Below are positions 7,323 through 13,290 of a DNA stretch of 47,216 nt, one piece after another. A program made the translations under genes and the position numbers. The notes beneath the pieces are model-generated. The model ran no database searches. It saw nothing but the letters and a program-made list of their open reading frames with translations, and was not told where the DNA came from. The DNA lies in IMG/VR virus record IMGVR_UViG_3300045925_000054, positions 1 through 47,216 of that record; one strand, given 5' to 3'. The DNA is from a virus. Each line of letters begins with the position of its first letter. Position 1 is the stretch's first letter.

Positions 7323-8600
7323 TTACGCACGTAGCTGGGCCCCGGATTTGTTCGGGTTCGCGCGGGTTTTCGCGGCGTGGTCCTGTACTTTTCCCTGTAC
7401 AGCGTCCACTAATTGCACCTTCGATCCGAGCCGCTCGAGGGGTGCGGTTTTCGCGAGCGCGGCGAGGTGCGTGTACTTCTTCGTGGTCGCTGGTGACAGG
7501 TGTCCCATCACGAGTTGTCGGACCGCGTCGCCTTCGCCCCACTCGGCCAGCATCGTGGCCATCGAGTGCCGGATCGAGTGGAACGTCACGCCGCGCTTCA
7601 CGCCGTAGTGAAACCGGTGCGCCTTGGGGAGCGTGGCACTGGCACGCGTCGCCGCGGCGCTGAGCGTCGTTTCGAGACGGTGCACGCGCTCGCCGAAATA
7701 GGCGACGACATACTTGCGGCGAGGATGCGTCTTCCTCGCCCACGTCAGGATCTCGTGGAGCTCCGGCGACACCGGGATGATCTGCGGCCGTTGCGTCGCC
7801 GCGGCCGTCTTATGCCGTTTCACGACGATCCGTGTCAACTCGGGATTGAGGTGCACCTTCCACTGCAGATCGAGGATCGACTCCAGCCGGAGCTCTGGGG
7901 CGTAGACGGCGATCGCCATCGCCAGGCGCGCGTGCGGCGCCGCGGCGGCGATCCAGGCGCGCAGCTGCTCCACCGTCAGTACGGCATCACGCTCCGGCAC
8001 GACGTCGCGCTCAATGTCGCGAAACGGATTCACGCTGACCTTCGTCTTTGCGCGGAACGCCGGCAGGAGCGCGGTGCGGTACATCATGCTCATCGCGCTG
8101 CGATAGTGATTCTTCCGCGGGCCGCTCAACGTCAGCGACGTCATCCAGTCTTCGAAGCGTTCGATCCAGTCCGGATGCGTGATCGGATCTGCGAGCCGGA
8201 GGTCGTGATACGGCGCCGACTCGGCGCGCGCGCGAGCGGCGGCGACGGACTTGCGCCACTGCGGCTTCGCCTTCGTCGGGTCCGGGAGTGTCGCCGGACG
8301 CTTGCCGAAAAACTGCAGCACGAGGCGCAGCGTGTCTTGGACGACGTCGAGCCGTCGCACCCTCCCCTTCTTCCGGACGTACTTCAGATGCTCGAAGGCC
8401 CAGGAGGAAAAGCTCGGCGTCTGCGTGCGATCGAAGGGCGCGATGCCGTGCGCGTCCTGGCGCACGCGCTCCATGATCTTCCCTTCGACGATGTCCGCGT
8501 CTTGCTTTGACAGCTGCCCCGTCGTGCCGGTGTGACGGCGGCCGTCCCACCAGAAGTCGTAGCGAAACGTCTTGCCACGCGGGTGTCTGAACGTGGTCAC
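7323..8600 (-). CDS. int: Tyrosine recombinase (phage integrase)
   Basis: 425 residues. The catalytic domain carries R238 (in 'LRLESILDLQW'), a Lys-containing beta hairpin near 261-264, H341-x-x-R344, H367 and the nucleophile Y376 ('GHLSPATTKKYTHL'), the full set of the tyrosine recombinase family. The N-terminal ~60 residues look like an arm-binding domain and 62-185 like the core-binding SAM-like domain. The gene ends beside an attP with tRNA-Lys identity. Start GTG at 8600 overlaps the TAG of the upstream exported-protein gene by one base, so integrase is probably made from the lysogenic transcript by translational coupling. Confidence 0.95.
   Translation of the reverse strand: MTTFRHPRGKTFRYDFWWDGRRHTGTTGQLSKQDADIVEGKIMERVRQDAHGIAPFDRTQTPSFSSWAFEHLKYVRKKGRVRRLDVVQDTLRLVLQFFGKRPATLPDPTKAKPQWRKSVAAARARAESAPYHDLRLADPITHPDWIERFEDWMTSLTLSGPRKNHYRSAMSMMYRTALLPAFRAKTKVSVNPFRDIERDVVPERDAVLTVEQLRAWIAAAAPHARLAMAIAVYAPELRLESILDLQWKVHLNPELTRIVVKRHKTAAATQRPQIIPVSPELHEILTWARKTHPRRKYVVAYFGERVHRLETTLSAAATRASATLPKAHRFHYGVKRGVTFHSIRHSMATMLAEWGEGDAVRQLVMGHLSPATTKKYTHLAALAKTAPLERLGSKVQLVDAVQGKVQDHAAKTRANPNKSGAQLRA
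7381..7400 (+). repeat. Candidate integrase arm-type sites, right arm
   Basis: TCCTGTAC (7381-7388) and TCCCTGTAC (7392-7400) match the three repeats left of the attP core in sequence and orientation. They lie inside the 3' end of the integrase gene, as arm sites do in several phages. Role inferred. Confidence 0.5.
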
Positions 8601-9100
8601 TACTCACGTCCGAGCGTCTTGAGCGCGTCGAGTTGCTGCTGCTCACAGGCGTTCCGCATCGTGAAATTTTGTGGGAACATCTTGAGGCATTCCCGTCGAA
8701 TGGTCGCACGATCTCCGCTCGCCATCTGTCGGGCCGTGAGAGCTCGATAGGCATCCTGTTGCTGCGTACGACACGCGGCCTGCATCGTGAAGTTCGTTTC
8801 GAACATCTTGGCGCATTGGGCGTTGATCTGCGCGGTCGCGTCAGACGAGGACTCCGTGTCGTCCTTACCGGTGGACCTAGAAAACGTCTGCGTGCTCTTC
8901 GTAAGTTCCAAGTCGATGTCACTGAGTGGCACCGTGATACGCGTGCCAGAGCGCAACGTGATCGTCACGTTCCCGTTGAGCGGCTCGCCAAAAGAGGCCA
9001 TCGTCGGCCCGACCCTCAAAACGATGATGAGATTCTGGGCGGAGACGTCGGTGGCAATCAGGACCACGCCAGCGACCATGGCGAGTCGGGGGAGTCGCAT
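8600..9100 (-). CDS. Exported protein with two Cys-paired repeats (lysogeny-linked)
   Basis: 166 residues. ATG 9100 has AAGGAGG seven bases upstream. A Sec signal peptide (hydrophobic core then S-A-Q near residue 22) is followed by a beta-rich domain ('NGNVTITLRSGTRITVPL') and two tandem 30-residue repeats at 92-121 and 134-163. In each repeat two Cys are spaced 14 apart (C96/C110, C138/C152) around a K-M-F-x-x-N-F-T-M core and a Q-Q-x-D-A end. The gene lies between repressor and integrase on the lysogenic strand, so it may be expressed in the prophage and act in the periplasm, for example in superinfection exclusion or lysogenic conversion. Family not recognised. Confidence 0.75.
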   Translation of the reverse strand: MRLPRLAMVAGVVLIATDVSAQNLIIVLRVGPTMASFGEPLNGNVTITLRSGTRITVPLSDIDLELTKSTQTFSRSTGKDDTESSSDATAQINAQCAKMFETNFTMQAACRTQQQDAYRALTARQMASGDRATIRRECLKMFPQNFTMRNACEQQQLDALKTLGRE

Positions 9101-9309
9101 CACGAAACCTCCTTCAATAAATCATTTATAAGTTCTTCAACGAGTTCGGCGGCGACTGGTCTGAGTGCGTGCAACCGCGCGGCCTTCTCGGCCACGGACG
9201 GCAACGTCAAAGAGCGACTTCGCAAGGGCTTGAACTTCACCCCATTTAGCTTTGAGATCTTCGAGTTCTTGTTCGAGTCCTGCGATGCGACGAGCCGAAG
9301 CTGGGACAT
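9100..9309 (-). CDS. Small protein overlapping the repressor 3' end (or its shifted C-terminus)
   Basis: 69-residue frame overlapping the repressor gene out of phase. ATG 9309 has AGGGAGG eight bases upstream. Its last 35 residues ('ARLHALRPVAAELVEELIND') use strongly G/C third positions and look like a natural helical protein end, while the repressor frame in the same stretch becomes Arg-rich and poor. Its TGA overlaps the ATG of the exported protein gene (TGATG). Either it is a true overlapping gene, or a one-base insertion has separated the original repressor C-terminus from its body. Confidence 0.5.
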   Translation of the reverse strand: MSQLRLVASQDSNKNSKISKLNGVKFKPLRSRSLTLPSVAEKAARLHALRPVAAELVEELINDLLKEVS

Positions 9310-9637
9310 CGGCGGTACCTCCCTGTGAGGCCGTCGATCGTTCAACGCCGTCGTGACGGAGAAGGTCAATTCCATAACGCTCGACGAGAAACCGACTCGC
9401 GAGGTCCTCGTACGTCGTGTCATACAAACTCGCCAGGCCGCGGAGTAACTCCGGATCAGGGTTCTGATTTTTCCCTTCCTCGATCCACCTGATGGCCGTG
9501 TAGGTCACGGGCAGGCGCTTCCGCCGCGCAATGTTGGCGGCCTGTGATTGATTCCACGTTTTCAGGTTCCTCAGTTCAATCAAGTACTTAGCGAGATTCG
9601 GGAGAATGACCGGACGGTGCTGGGGCGACGGCGCCAC
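9137..9637 (-). CDS. XRE-family repressor (CI-like)
   Basis: 166 residues from GTG 9637. Residues about 11-70 form a helix-turn-helix of the XRE type ('WNQSQAANIARRKRLPVTYTAIRWIEEG'-region, quoted in part: 'LPVTYTAIRWIEEGK'), followed by 'PELLRGLASLYDTTYEDLA', typical of Cro/CI domains. A Leu/Glu coiled coil ('AGLEQELEDLKAKW') could dimerise it. It is divergent from the Cro-like gene at 9732, with a perfect dyad between. The frame's last 25 residues are Arg-rich and may follow a frameshift. A TACGAT -10 element ends six bases before the GTG, so the mRNA may be leaderless. No LexA-type Ser/Lys peptidase domain is visible. Confidence 0.82.
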   Translation of the reverse strand: MAPSPQHRPVILPNLAKYLIELRNLKTWNQSQAANIARRKRLPVTYTAIRWIEEGKNQNPDPELLRGLASLYDTTYEDLASRFLVERYGIDLLRHDGVERSTASQGGTADVPASARRIAGLEQELEDLKAKWGEVQALAKSLFDVAVRGREGRAVARTQTSRRRTR

Positions 9638-9643
9638 GGCGTG

Positions 9644-9671
9644 ATCGTAGCGGCGAATCGCGACAGCGCAA
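9644..9671 (-). promoter_or_regulatory. Candidate leaderless repressor promoter
   Basis: On the minus strand TTGCGC (9671-9666), a 16-base spacer and TACGAT (9649-9644) fit a sigma-70 promoter. The predicted start falls on the first base of the GTG at 9637, and there is no Shine-Dalgarno sequence, so repressor translation would be leaderless as for lambda cI from PRM. Inference from spacing only. Confidence 0.5.
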
Positions 9672-9691
9672 CGTCCTGCAAAACTTTGCTG

Positions 9692-9721
9692 TTGACAGTG
9701 TAACGACACTGCGCGTAGTCT
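9692..9721 (+). promoter_or_regulatory. Early rightward promoter
   Basis: A consensus TTGACA -35 box at 9692-9697 is followed after 18 bases by TAGTCT (9716-9721) as a weak -10. It would start transcription just before the Cro-like gene. A perfect dyad lies across the -35 and spacer, so repressor binding would block polymerase. Confidence 0.55.
9696..9711. promoter_or_regulatory. Operator dyad
   Basis: CAGTGT-AACG-ACACTG is a perfect 16-bp palindrome overlapping the early promoter. A further half-site CAGTG occurs at 9730-9734. It lies between the divergent CI-like and Cro-like genes, the expected place for the lysis-lysogeny operator. Binding by either protein is inferred. Confidence 0.7.
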
Positions 9722-9731
9722 CCTCGCTACA

Positions 9732-9953
9732 GTGCAGCGAGCATTTACGTTCGACGTCGATCTGATGCAGCGAGACATGGCCGAGCGTGGCTGGCAATCC
9801 ACGGACATGGCTCACCGGGCGGATTGTGCGGTGTCAACCGTGACTCGGTTCCTGCGCGGCGAATACCAGACACCGAGGACGGCCAAGAAGCTGTCGAAGG
9901 CGCTGGGTCGATCCGTCCGCCGTTACCTCATTGATGCCTCGGCGGTCGCATGA
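9732..9953 (+). CDS. Cro-like HTH regulator
   Basis: 73 residues from GTG 9732; an internal ATG at 9765 is a possible shorter start, but the 'FTFDVDLM' segment before it fits the usual N-terminal strand/helix of this family. The helix-turn-helix is clear in 'STDMAHRADCAVSTVTRFL' (residues 23-41) with a 'TPRTAKKLSKALG' third/fourth helix. It is the first gene of the rightward operon and is divergent from the repressor, so a Cro role (early repression, lytic choice) is likely. No strong ribosome site precedes it. TGA overlaps the next ATG. Confidence 0.78.
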   Translation: MQRAFTFDVDLMQRDMAERGWQSTDMAHRADCAVSTVTRFLRGEYQTPRTAKKLSKALGRSVRRYLIDASAVA

Positions 9954-10348
9954 AGCCCTCACAGAATCAGGCTCATCCGGGGTTAGGGGAAGTCCGAAGT
10001 CCGGACCCGCTGAAGGCGACGGTCCGAAAATCGGACCCGAGAGAAGAGACGGTCAGGACGCCGGACCGGGCGGATGCGGCGGCGCTCGCCGCGACAATCT
10101 TCAGTAACGCCCTTGAGTCCGCGCGCATCACGCGCGACGAAGCCGCGTACCTGTTCGGCGTGAGTCGGTCGCTTGTCGACAAGATGACGACCGGTGAGAA
10201 GGCGCCATCGCTCGTGCAGCTCCTCATGCTCCCCCCGCAGTTCCACCTCGCGTTGATTCGCGAACTCGACGCGCACTTCGGTCTCGGTCGCTCCGTCCTC
10301 GCCCAGGTGCAGCAGGCGATCGGGACGCTCGGCCTCCTGGTGCGGTGA
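9950..10348 (+). CDS. Second HTH-type early regulator (CII-position)
   Basis: 132 residues. The N-terminal ~45 residues are unstructured and contain three copies of a V-R-x-(P/S)-D element encoded by GTCCG/CGGAC inverted repeats (9992-10006 and 10021-10037). The middle has an HTH ('TRDEAAYLFGVSRSLVDKM') and the end an amphipathic helix bundle. It overlaps the Cro-like gene by ATGA. By position it may be a CII-type activator or replication-linked regulator; sequence alone does not decide. Confidence 0.65.
   Translation: MKPSQNQAHPGLGEVRSPDPLKATVRKSDPREETVRTPDRADAAALAATIFSNALESARITRDEAAYLFGVSRSLVDKMTTGEKAPSLVQLLMLPPQFHLALIRELDAHFGLGRSVLAQVQQAIGTLGLLVR
10021..10037. repeat. Perfect 7-bp inverted repeat within early gene
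   Basis: GGTCCGA-AAA-TCGGACC is a perfect dyad with a 3-base centre. A related dyad, GTCCG-AAGTC-CGGAC, lies at 9992-10006. Both are in the N-terminal coding part of the CII-position gene. They may be protein-binding sites or a by-product of the encoded peptide repeat. Confidence 0.45.
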
Positions 10349-10461
10349 TGCGACTGATCTTCGACGTGGTCTTCGAGGTGGTGTTCTGGGCGGTGATTGG
10401 CGTCGGCGTGATCGGCGTCTATTCGGCGCTGCGTCTCTGGCAGATCCGGAGGTCGCGGTGA
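10348..10461 (+). CDS. 37-residue single-pass membrane peptide
   Basis: ATG overlaps the upstream TGA (TGATG) and its own TGA overlaps the next GTG (GTGA). Almost the whole peptide is one hydrophobic helix (about residues 8-28) ending in a basic tail 'RLWQIRRSR', consistent with an inner-membrane, cytoplasm-facing C-terminus. Function unknown; one of a series of tiny membrane peptides in the early operon. Confidence 0.55.
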   Translation: MRLIFDVVFEVVFWAVIGVGVIGVYSALRLWQIRRSR

Positions 10462-10715
10462 GCACTCGCCCGCTGCTCACCGTGAAGCAGGTGTGCGCGC
10501 AGCTCGCGATCGGCCGCACGCAGCTCAACGGTCTCTTCCGCGCCGGCACGCTCACGAAGATCGCGCTCGGCCCGAAGTCGATCCGCGTGGACCCTGACGA
10601 CCTCGATCGCTACATCGATCGGTCACGCCTGGTCACGCAGAAGGTGCGTGACTCGGTCGCGCGCGCCTTCGACGCCGACCAGCAATTCGACCAGACGGAC
10701 AACCCGTTCCGGTGA
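10458..10715 (+). CDS. Excisionase-like winged HTH protein
   Basis: 85 residues from GTG 10458. Residues 6-52 match the MerR/Xis-type helix-turn-helix of the excisionase family: 'LLTVKQVCAQLAIGRTQL' followed by 'GTLTKIALGPKSIRVDPDDLDRYI' (in part), including the characteristic wing and 'V.P.DLD.YI' end. A basic/acidic helix follows. It may act as Xis with the integrase, or as an early transcription regulator. Overlaps both neighbours by 4 and 1 bases. Confidence 0.75.
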   Translation: MSTRPLLTVKQVCAQLAIGRTQLNGLFRAGTLTKIALGPKSIRVDPDDLDRYIDRSRLVTQKVRDSVARAFDADQQFDQTDNPFR

Positions 10716-10807
10716 TGGCTGACGTGCTCACGCTCCTGGCCGCGGTCGTCACGACGCTGCTGCTGTCCCTCATCGGCCATGCCCTGATCGGCAAGGTGTC
10801 GCGGTGA
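10715..10807 (+). CDS. 30-residue membrane peptide
   Basis: ATG inside the preceding TGA (TGATG). The peptide is one hydrophobic helix from about residue 4 to 26 ending in G-K-V-S-R. No family recognised. Coding is supported by the tight overlaps on both sides and the same layout as the peptides at 10348 and 10804. Confidence 0.5.
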   Translation: MADVLTLLAAVVTTLLLSLIGHALIGKVSR

Positions 10808-10911
10808 AGACGGCGGACTTCCTGTGGTTCGTGCTATGCGCGTCGGTGCTCGGCGCGGCGCTCTCGGGTGTGGCGTATGTCGCGGCGGCCTACGTGGAGT
10901 TGAGCCGGTGA
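10804..10911 (+). CDS. 35-residue membrane peptide
   Basis: GTG 10804 overlaps the preceding TGA (GTGA) and the gene's own TGA overlaps the next GTG. A hydrophobic helix spans about residues 6-30. Function unknown; together with its neighbours it forms a chain of overlapping tiny genes. Confidence 0.5.
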   Translation: MKTADFLWFVLCASVLGAALSGVAYVAAAYVELSR

Positions 10912-11021
10912 AGCTGCGCACCTGGTGGCGGGCGTTCCGTCTGCGCCGCGGCTGGATTCAGATCGACGCGCTGCGCGGCGAGGGTCTGTACGCACGATTG
11001 CGGGCGGTGATGCGCGGGTAG
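10908..11021 (+). CDS. 37-residue basic peptide
   Basis: GTG 10908 in a GTGA overlap. Rich in Arg and Trp ('LRTWWRAFRLRRGW'), with no membrane segment; could bind nucleic acid or a host protein. Not recognised. Ends just before a structured intergenic element. Confidence 0.45.
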   Translation: MKLRTWWRAFRLRRGWIQIDALRGEGLYARLRAVMRG

Positions 11022-11027
11022 GTATTC

Positions 11028-11077
11028 GCGGGCCTGCCGCGCGGCGTGGGAGCGCCGTCGGTCGCAGTCAGGCCCGC
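11028..11077 (+). ncRNA. Nested hairpin in early intergenic gap
   Basis: GCGGGCCTG (11028-11036) pairs perfectly with CAGGCCCGC (11069-11077); inside, CGGCG (11042-11046) pairs with CGCCG (11053-11057). The gap (11022-11124) has no gene and interrupts a run of overlapping genes. It may be an attenuator, mRNA-stability element or small RNA. Typed as ncRNA only because it is a structured RNA; no promoter was seen. Confidence 0.4.
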
Positions 11078-11124
11078 ATGGAGTGAGTGATGCACAGTCT
11101 ACAGCAATCCCGTCAGGTGCCGCG

Positions 11125-11373
11125 ATGAGAGCCACGGTCTACCTGTTCGAGGACGGTGCCACCAGTCAGCCGACGACCGAGTTCTATAAGGGCGCGTTTG
11201 ACGGCGCGTACCGGATCACGGTCTATACCGACAATCTGAGCCTGGGGCTGCCTGGCCGCGACCTCACGAGCGTCGCCTTCGCGCGGGCCCTGGCGGCAGC
11301 ACTCATCAAGGTCGCGAACGAGGTCGAGGCCGCGATCGCGCCGGCGCCGACGGCCGCGGAGGTGGTGCGCTGA
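11125..11373 (+). CDS. Hypothetical early protein
   Basis: 82 residues from ATG 11125 (CAGGTG upstream); a GTG at 11083 in the same frame is less likely because the added residues are low quality. Starts with a beta strand ('RATVYLFEDG'), then 'YKGAFDGAYRITVYTDN' and a C-terminal amphipathic helix. No family recognised. TGATG overlap with the next gene. Confidence 0.6.
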   Translation: MRATVYLFEDGATSQPTTEFYKGAFDGAYRITVYTDNLSLGLPGRDLTSVAFARALAAALIKVANEVEAAIAPAPTAAEVVR

Positions 11374-11510
11374 TGGTGCTCGTCGCCACGTATCTGCTGG
11401 GCGCCATCTGGGCGCTCGCCTGGACGATCGCCTGCGCGCGCCAGGCCATGCGGCTGCGCCGGGCGCTCTATCCGCGCGGCGTCAAGTTCGTCTTCCAGCT
11501 TCCCAAGTGA
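11373..11510 (+). CDS. 45-residue membrane peptide with basic tail
   Basis: One hydrophobic helix (about residues 3-21) followed by a basic amphipathic part ('RQAMRLRRALYPR'). ATG in a TGATG overlap; the stop overlaps a possible GTG start of the next gene. Another of the tiny membrane peptides; function unknown. Confidence 0.52.
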   Translation: MVLVATYLLGAIWALAWTIACARQAMRLRRALYPRGVKFVFQLPK

Positions 11511-11521
11511 GGTTCACCGAC

Positions 11522-12541
11522 ATGGATCCCGCAGGTCTCGTCCGCACTGGCACGCTCACGCTCGACCGCGGCGTGCTGCCCACGACCGACGTCGTCGCAC
11601 GCGTGCATCGCATTCAGGAAGTCATGCGCGCACTCATGAAGGACTCGATCCACTACGGCACGATCCCGGGCACGCCGAAGCCGACGCTCTACAAGCCCGG
11701 CGCGGAGCTGCTCCTGATGACGTTCCGCATCGCGGCGAGTCCGTCGCTGATCGAGGACCTCTCGACACCGGACGAGATCCGCTACCGGGTGACGGTGCGC
11801 GGCACGCACCAGGTGACCGGCGAGATCGTCGGCGAGATGGTGGGCGAGTGCTCCTCGAGCGAGGAAAAGTACCGCTGGCGCAAGCCGGTCTGCGACGAGG
11901 AATTCGACGAGACGCCGGCGGACCGGCGCCGCGAGAAGTGGGCCAAGGGCCGCGACGGCGCCTACAAGCAGAAGCAGGTGCGCACGTCGCCGGCCGACGT
12001 GGCGAACACGATCCTCAAGATGGCGACGAAGCGCGCGCTGATTGCGCTGACCCTGGTCGCGCTCGGCGCGTCGGACATCTTCGCGCAGGACCTCGAGGAT
12101 CTCTCGGCGGAACTTCGCGAGTCGGTCGTCGACGAGACGGCCCCGAAGCCGGCGGCCAAGGAGCCGCAGCGGAAATCGGCGGCCGGCGGCGCCATGCGTA
12201 TGGCCAAGGCGATGCCGTCCGACGCGCAGACGATCGTGGGACTCGTCGCCGCGAAGGTCTACGACGACAAGAAGCCGTTCGCGTTCTACTTGAAAGGCGC
12301 GCAGACGAAGTACACGACATTCGACGACGCGCTCTTCAAGGAGGTGAAGGCGTTCGCGGGCACCGACCACCAGGTGACCGTCAGCTTCACCGTGACGCAG
12401 AAGGACGGGCGCACGTATCACAACGCGGTCGGCATCGCGATCGTTGACGCGGAGCCGGCGAAGGCCTCGCCGTCAACGCCACCGCAACTGCACGCTGACG
12501 ACATTTTTGGCGGCGCCGGCCGTGAGCCAGGTGAGGACTGA
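11522..12541 (+). CDS. Putative DNA recombination/ssDNA-binding protein
   Basis: 339 residues from ATG 11522 (GAGG upstream); GTG 11507 is an alternative. It belongs to a widespread phage family marked by 'HYGTIPGTPKPTLYKPGAE' (about residues 46-64) followed by 'GEIVGEMVGECSSSEEKYRWR' (in part) and a 'TILKMATKRALI' helix. Members sit next to RecB/YqaJ-like nucleases, as here, which suggests an annealing or recombination-mediator role, but the biochemical role is inferred from neighbourhood. The C-terminal ~100 residues form a separate beta-rich domain ('VAAKVYDDKKPFAFYL') ending in the acidic tail 'GGAGREPGED'. TGATG overlap with the nuclease gene. Confidence 0.7.
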   Translation: MDPAGLVRTGTLTLDRGVLPTTDVVARVHRIQEVMRALMKDSIHYGTIPGTPKPTLYKPGAELLLMTFRIAASPSLIEDLSTPDEIRYRVTVRGTHQVTGEIVGEMVGECSSSEEKYRWRKPVCDEEFDETPADRRREKWAKGRDGAYKQKQVRTSPADVANTILKMATKRALIALTLVALGASDIFAQDLEDLSAELRESVVDETAPKPAAKEPQRKSAAGGAMRMAKAMPSDAQTIVGLVAAKVYDDKKPFAFYLKGAQTKYTTFDDALFKEVKAFAGTDHQVTVSFTVTQKDGRTYHNAVGIAIVDAEPAKASPSTPPQLHADDIFGGAGREPGED

Positions 12542-13278
12542 TGACGCTCGCGGCCTCCCCACTCGCGTTCGACGCTGACGTGCACGTCTACCGCCTCCAC
12601 GGGCGGATCGTGCCGAGCGTCACGCAGGTCCTGCGCGCGAGCGGTTACATAGACTTTTATCGCGACCTCTCGCAGAAGATTGCCGAGGGCGAGCTCTCGG
12701 CGAGCGACGGCGTCTATGCCCTGCAGCAGCGCGGTCGACGCCTGCTCGAGGCGCGCGAGCGCGGGCGCCGGGTCCATAACGCGATTCATTTCCTCCTCGA
12801 GGACGACCTCGACAACGACTCGCTCGATGAGGAGACGCGCGGCTATCTCGAGTCGGGGCAGAAGTACCTCGCGGCGTATGTCCACCGCCTGTACCGCGCG
12901 GAGTTCCGGGTCTACAGCACGCGGTTCGGCTGCGCCGGCACGCTCGACCTCCTCGCGCTGCACGCCGACGGACAACTCTTCGTCGGCGATTGGAAGTCGG
13001 GCAACCCCGAGGATGTGGCGGCGTTTCTGCAGACGTCTGCGTACCTCGGCTTCGCGCTGGAGATGGGGGCCAGCGATCCAGACCTGGCGCGCGAGCTCCG
13101 GGCGCACGGGCCCGTCATCCAGCGGCGCTCGATGCGGCTGTTCGCCGATGGCCGCATCGCGCGCGAGACGCTCTACACCGACCCGTCTGATTATTCGAAG
13201 TTTCTCGGCGCACTCGCGCTGGTCCACGACCAACAACGTCGCCCGCTGCCGATCCAGGCGTGGGACGACGAGCGATAG
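12541..13278 (+). CDS. RecB-like PD-(D/E)XK exonuclease
   Basis: 245 residues. Motifs of the PD-(D/E)XK superfamily are visible: H79 ('RRVHNAIH'), G-T-L-D136, G-D150-W-K152 and Q164-x-x-x-Y168, in the order and spacing of RecB/YqaJ-type nucleases. Its start overlaps the stop of the putative annealing protein, forming the familiar nuclease plus annealing-protein pair that drives phage homologous recombination and end processing. Size is typical. Next gene begins 12 bases downstream. Confidence 0.85.
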   Translation: MTLAASPLAFDADVHVYRLHGRIVPSVTQVLRASGYIDFYRDLSQKIAEGELSASDGVYALQQRGRRLLEARERGRRVHNAIHFLLEDDLDNDSLDEETRGYLESGQKYLAAYVHRLYRAEFRVYSTRFGCAGTLDLLALHADGQLFVGDWKSGNPEDVAAFLQTSAYLGFALEMGASDPDLARELRAHGPVIQRRSMRLFADGRIARETLYTDPSDYSKFLGALALVHDQQRRPLPIQAWDDER

Positions 13279-13290
13279 GAGAAGGCCACT

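Noticed and set aside
11089-11127. 12-codon leader peptide before the gene at 11125
   Set aside because: Overlap with ATG 11125 is suggestive, but there is no ribosome site or codon pattern to support a regulatory leader.
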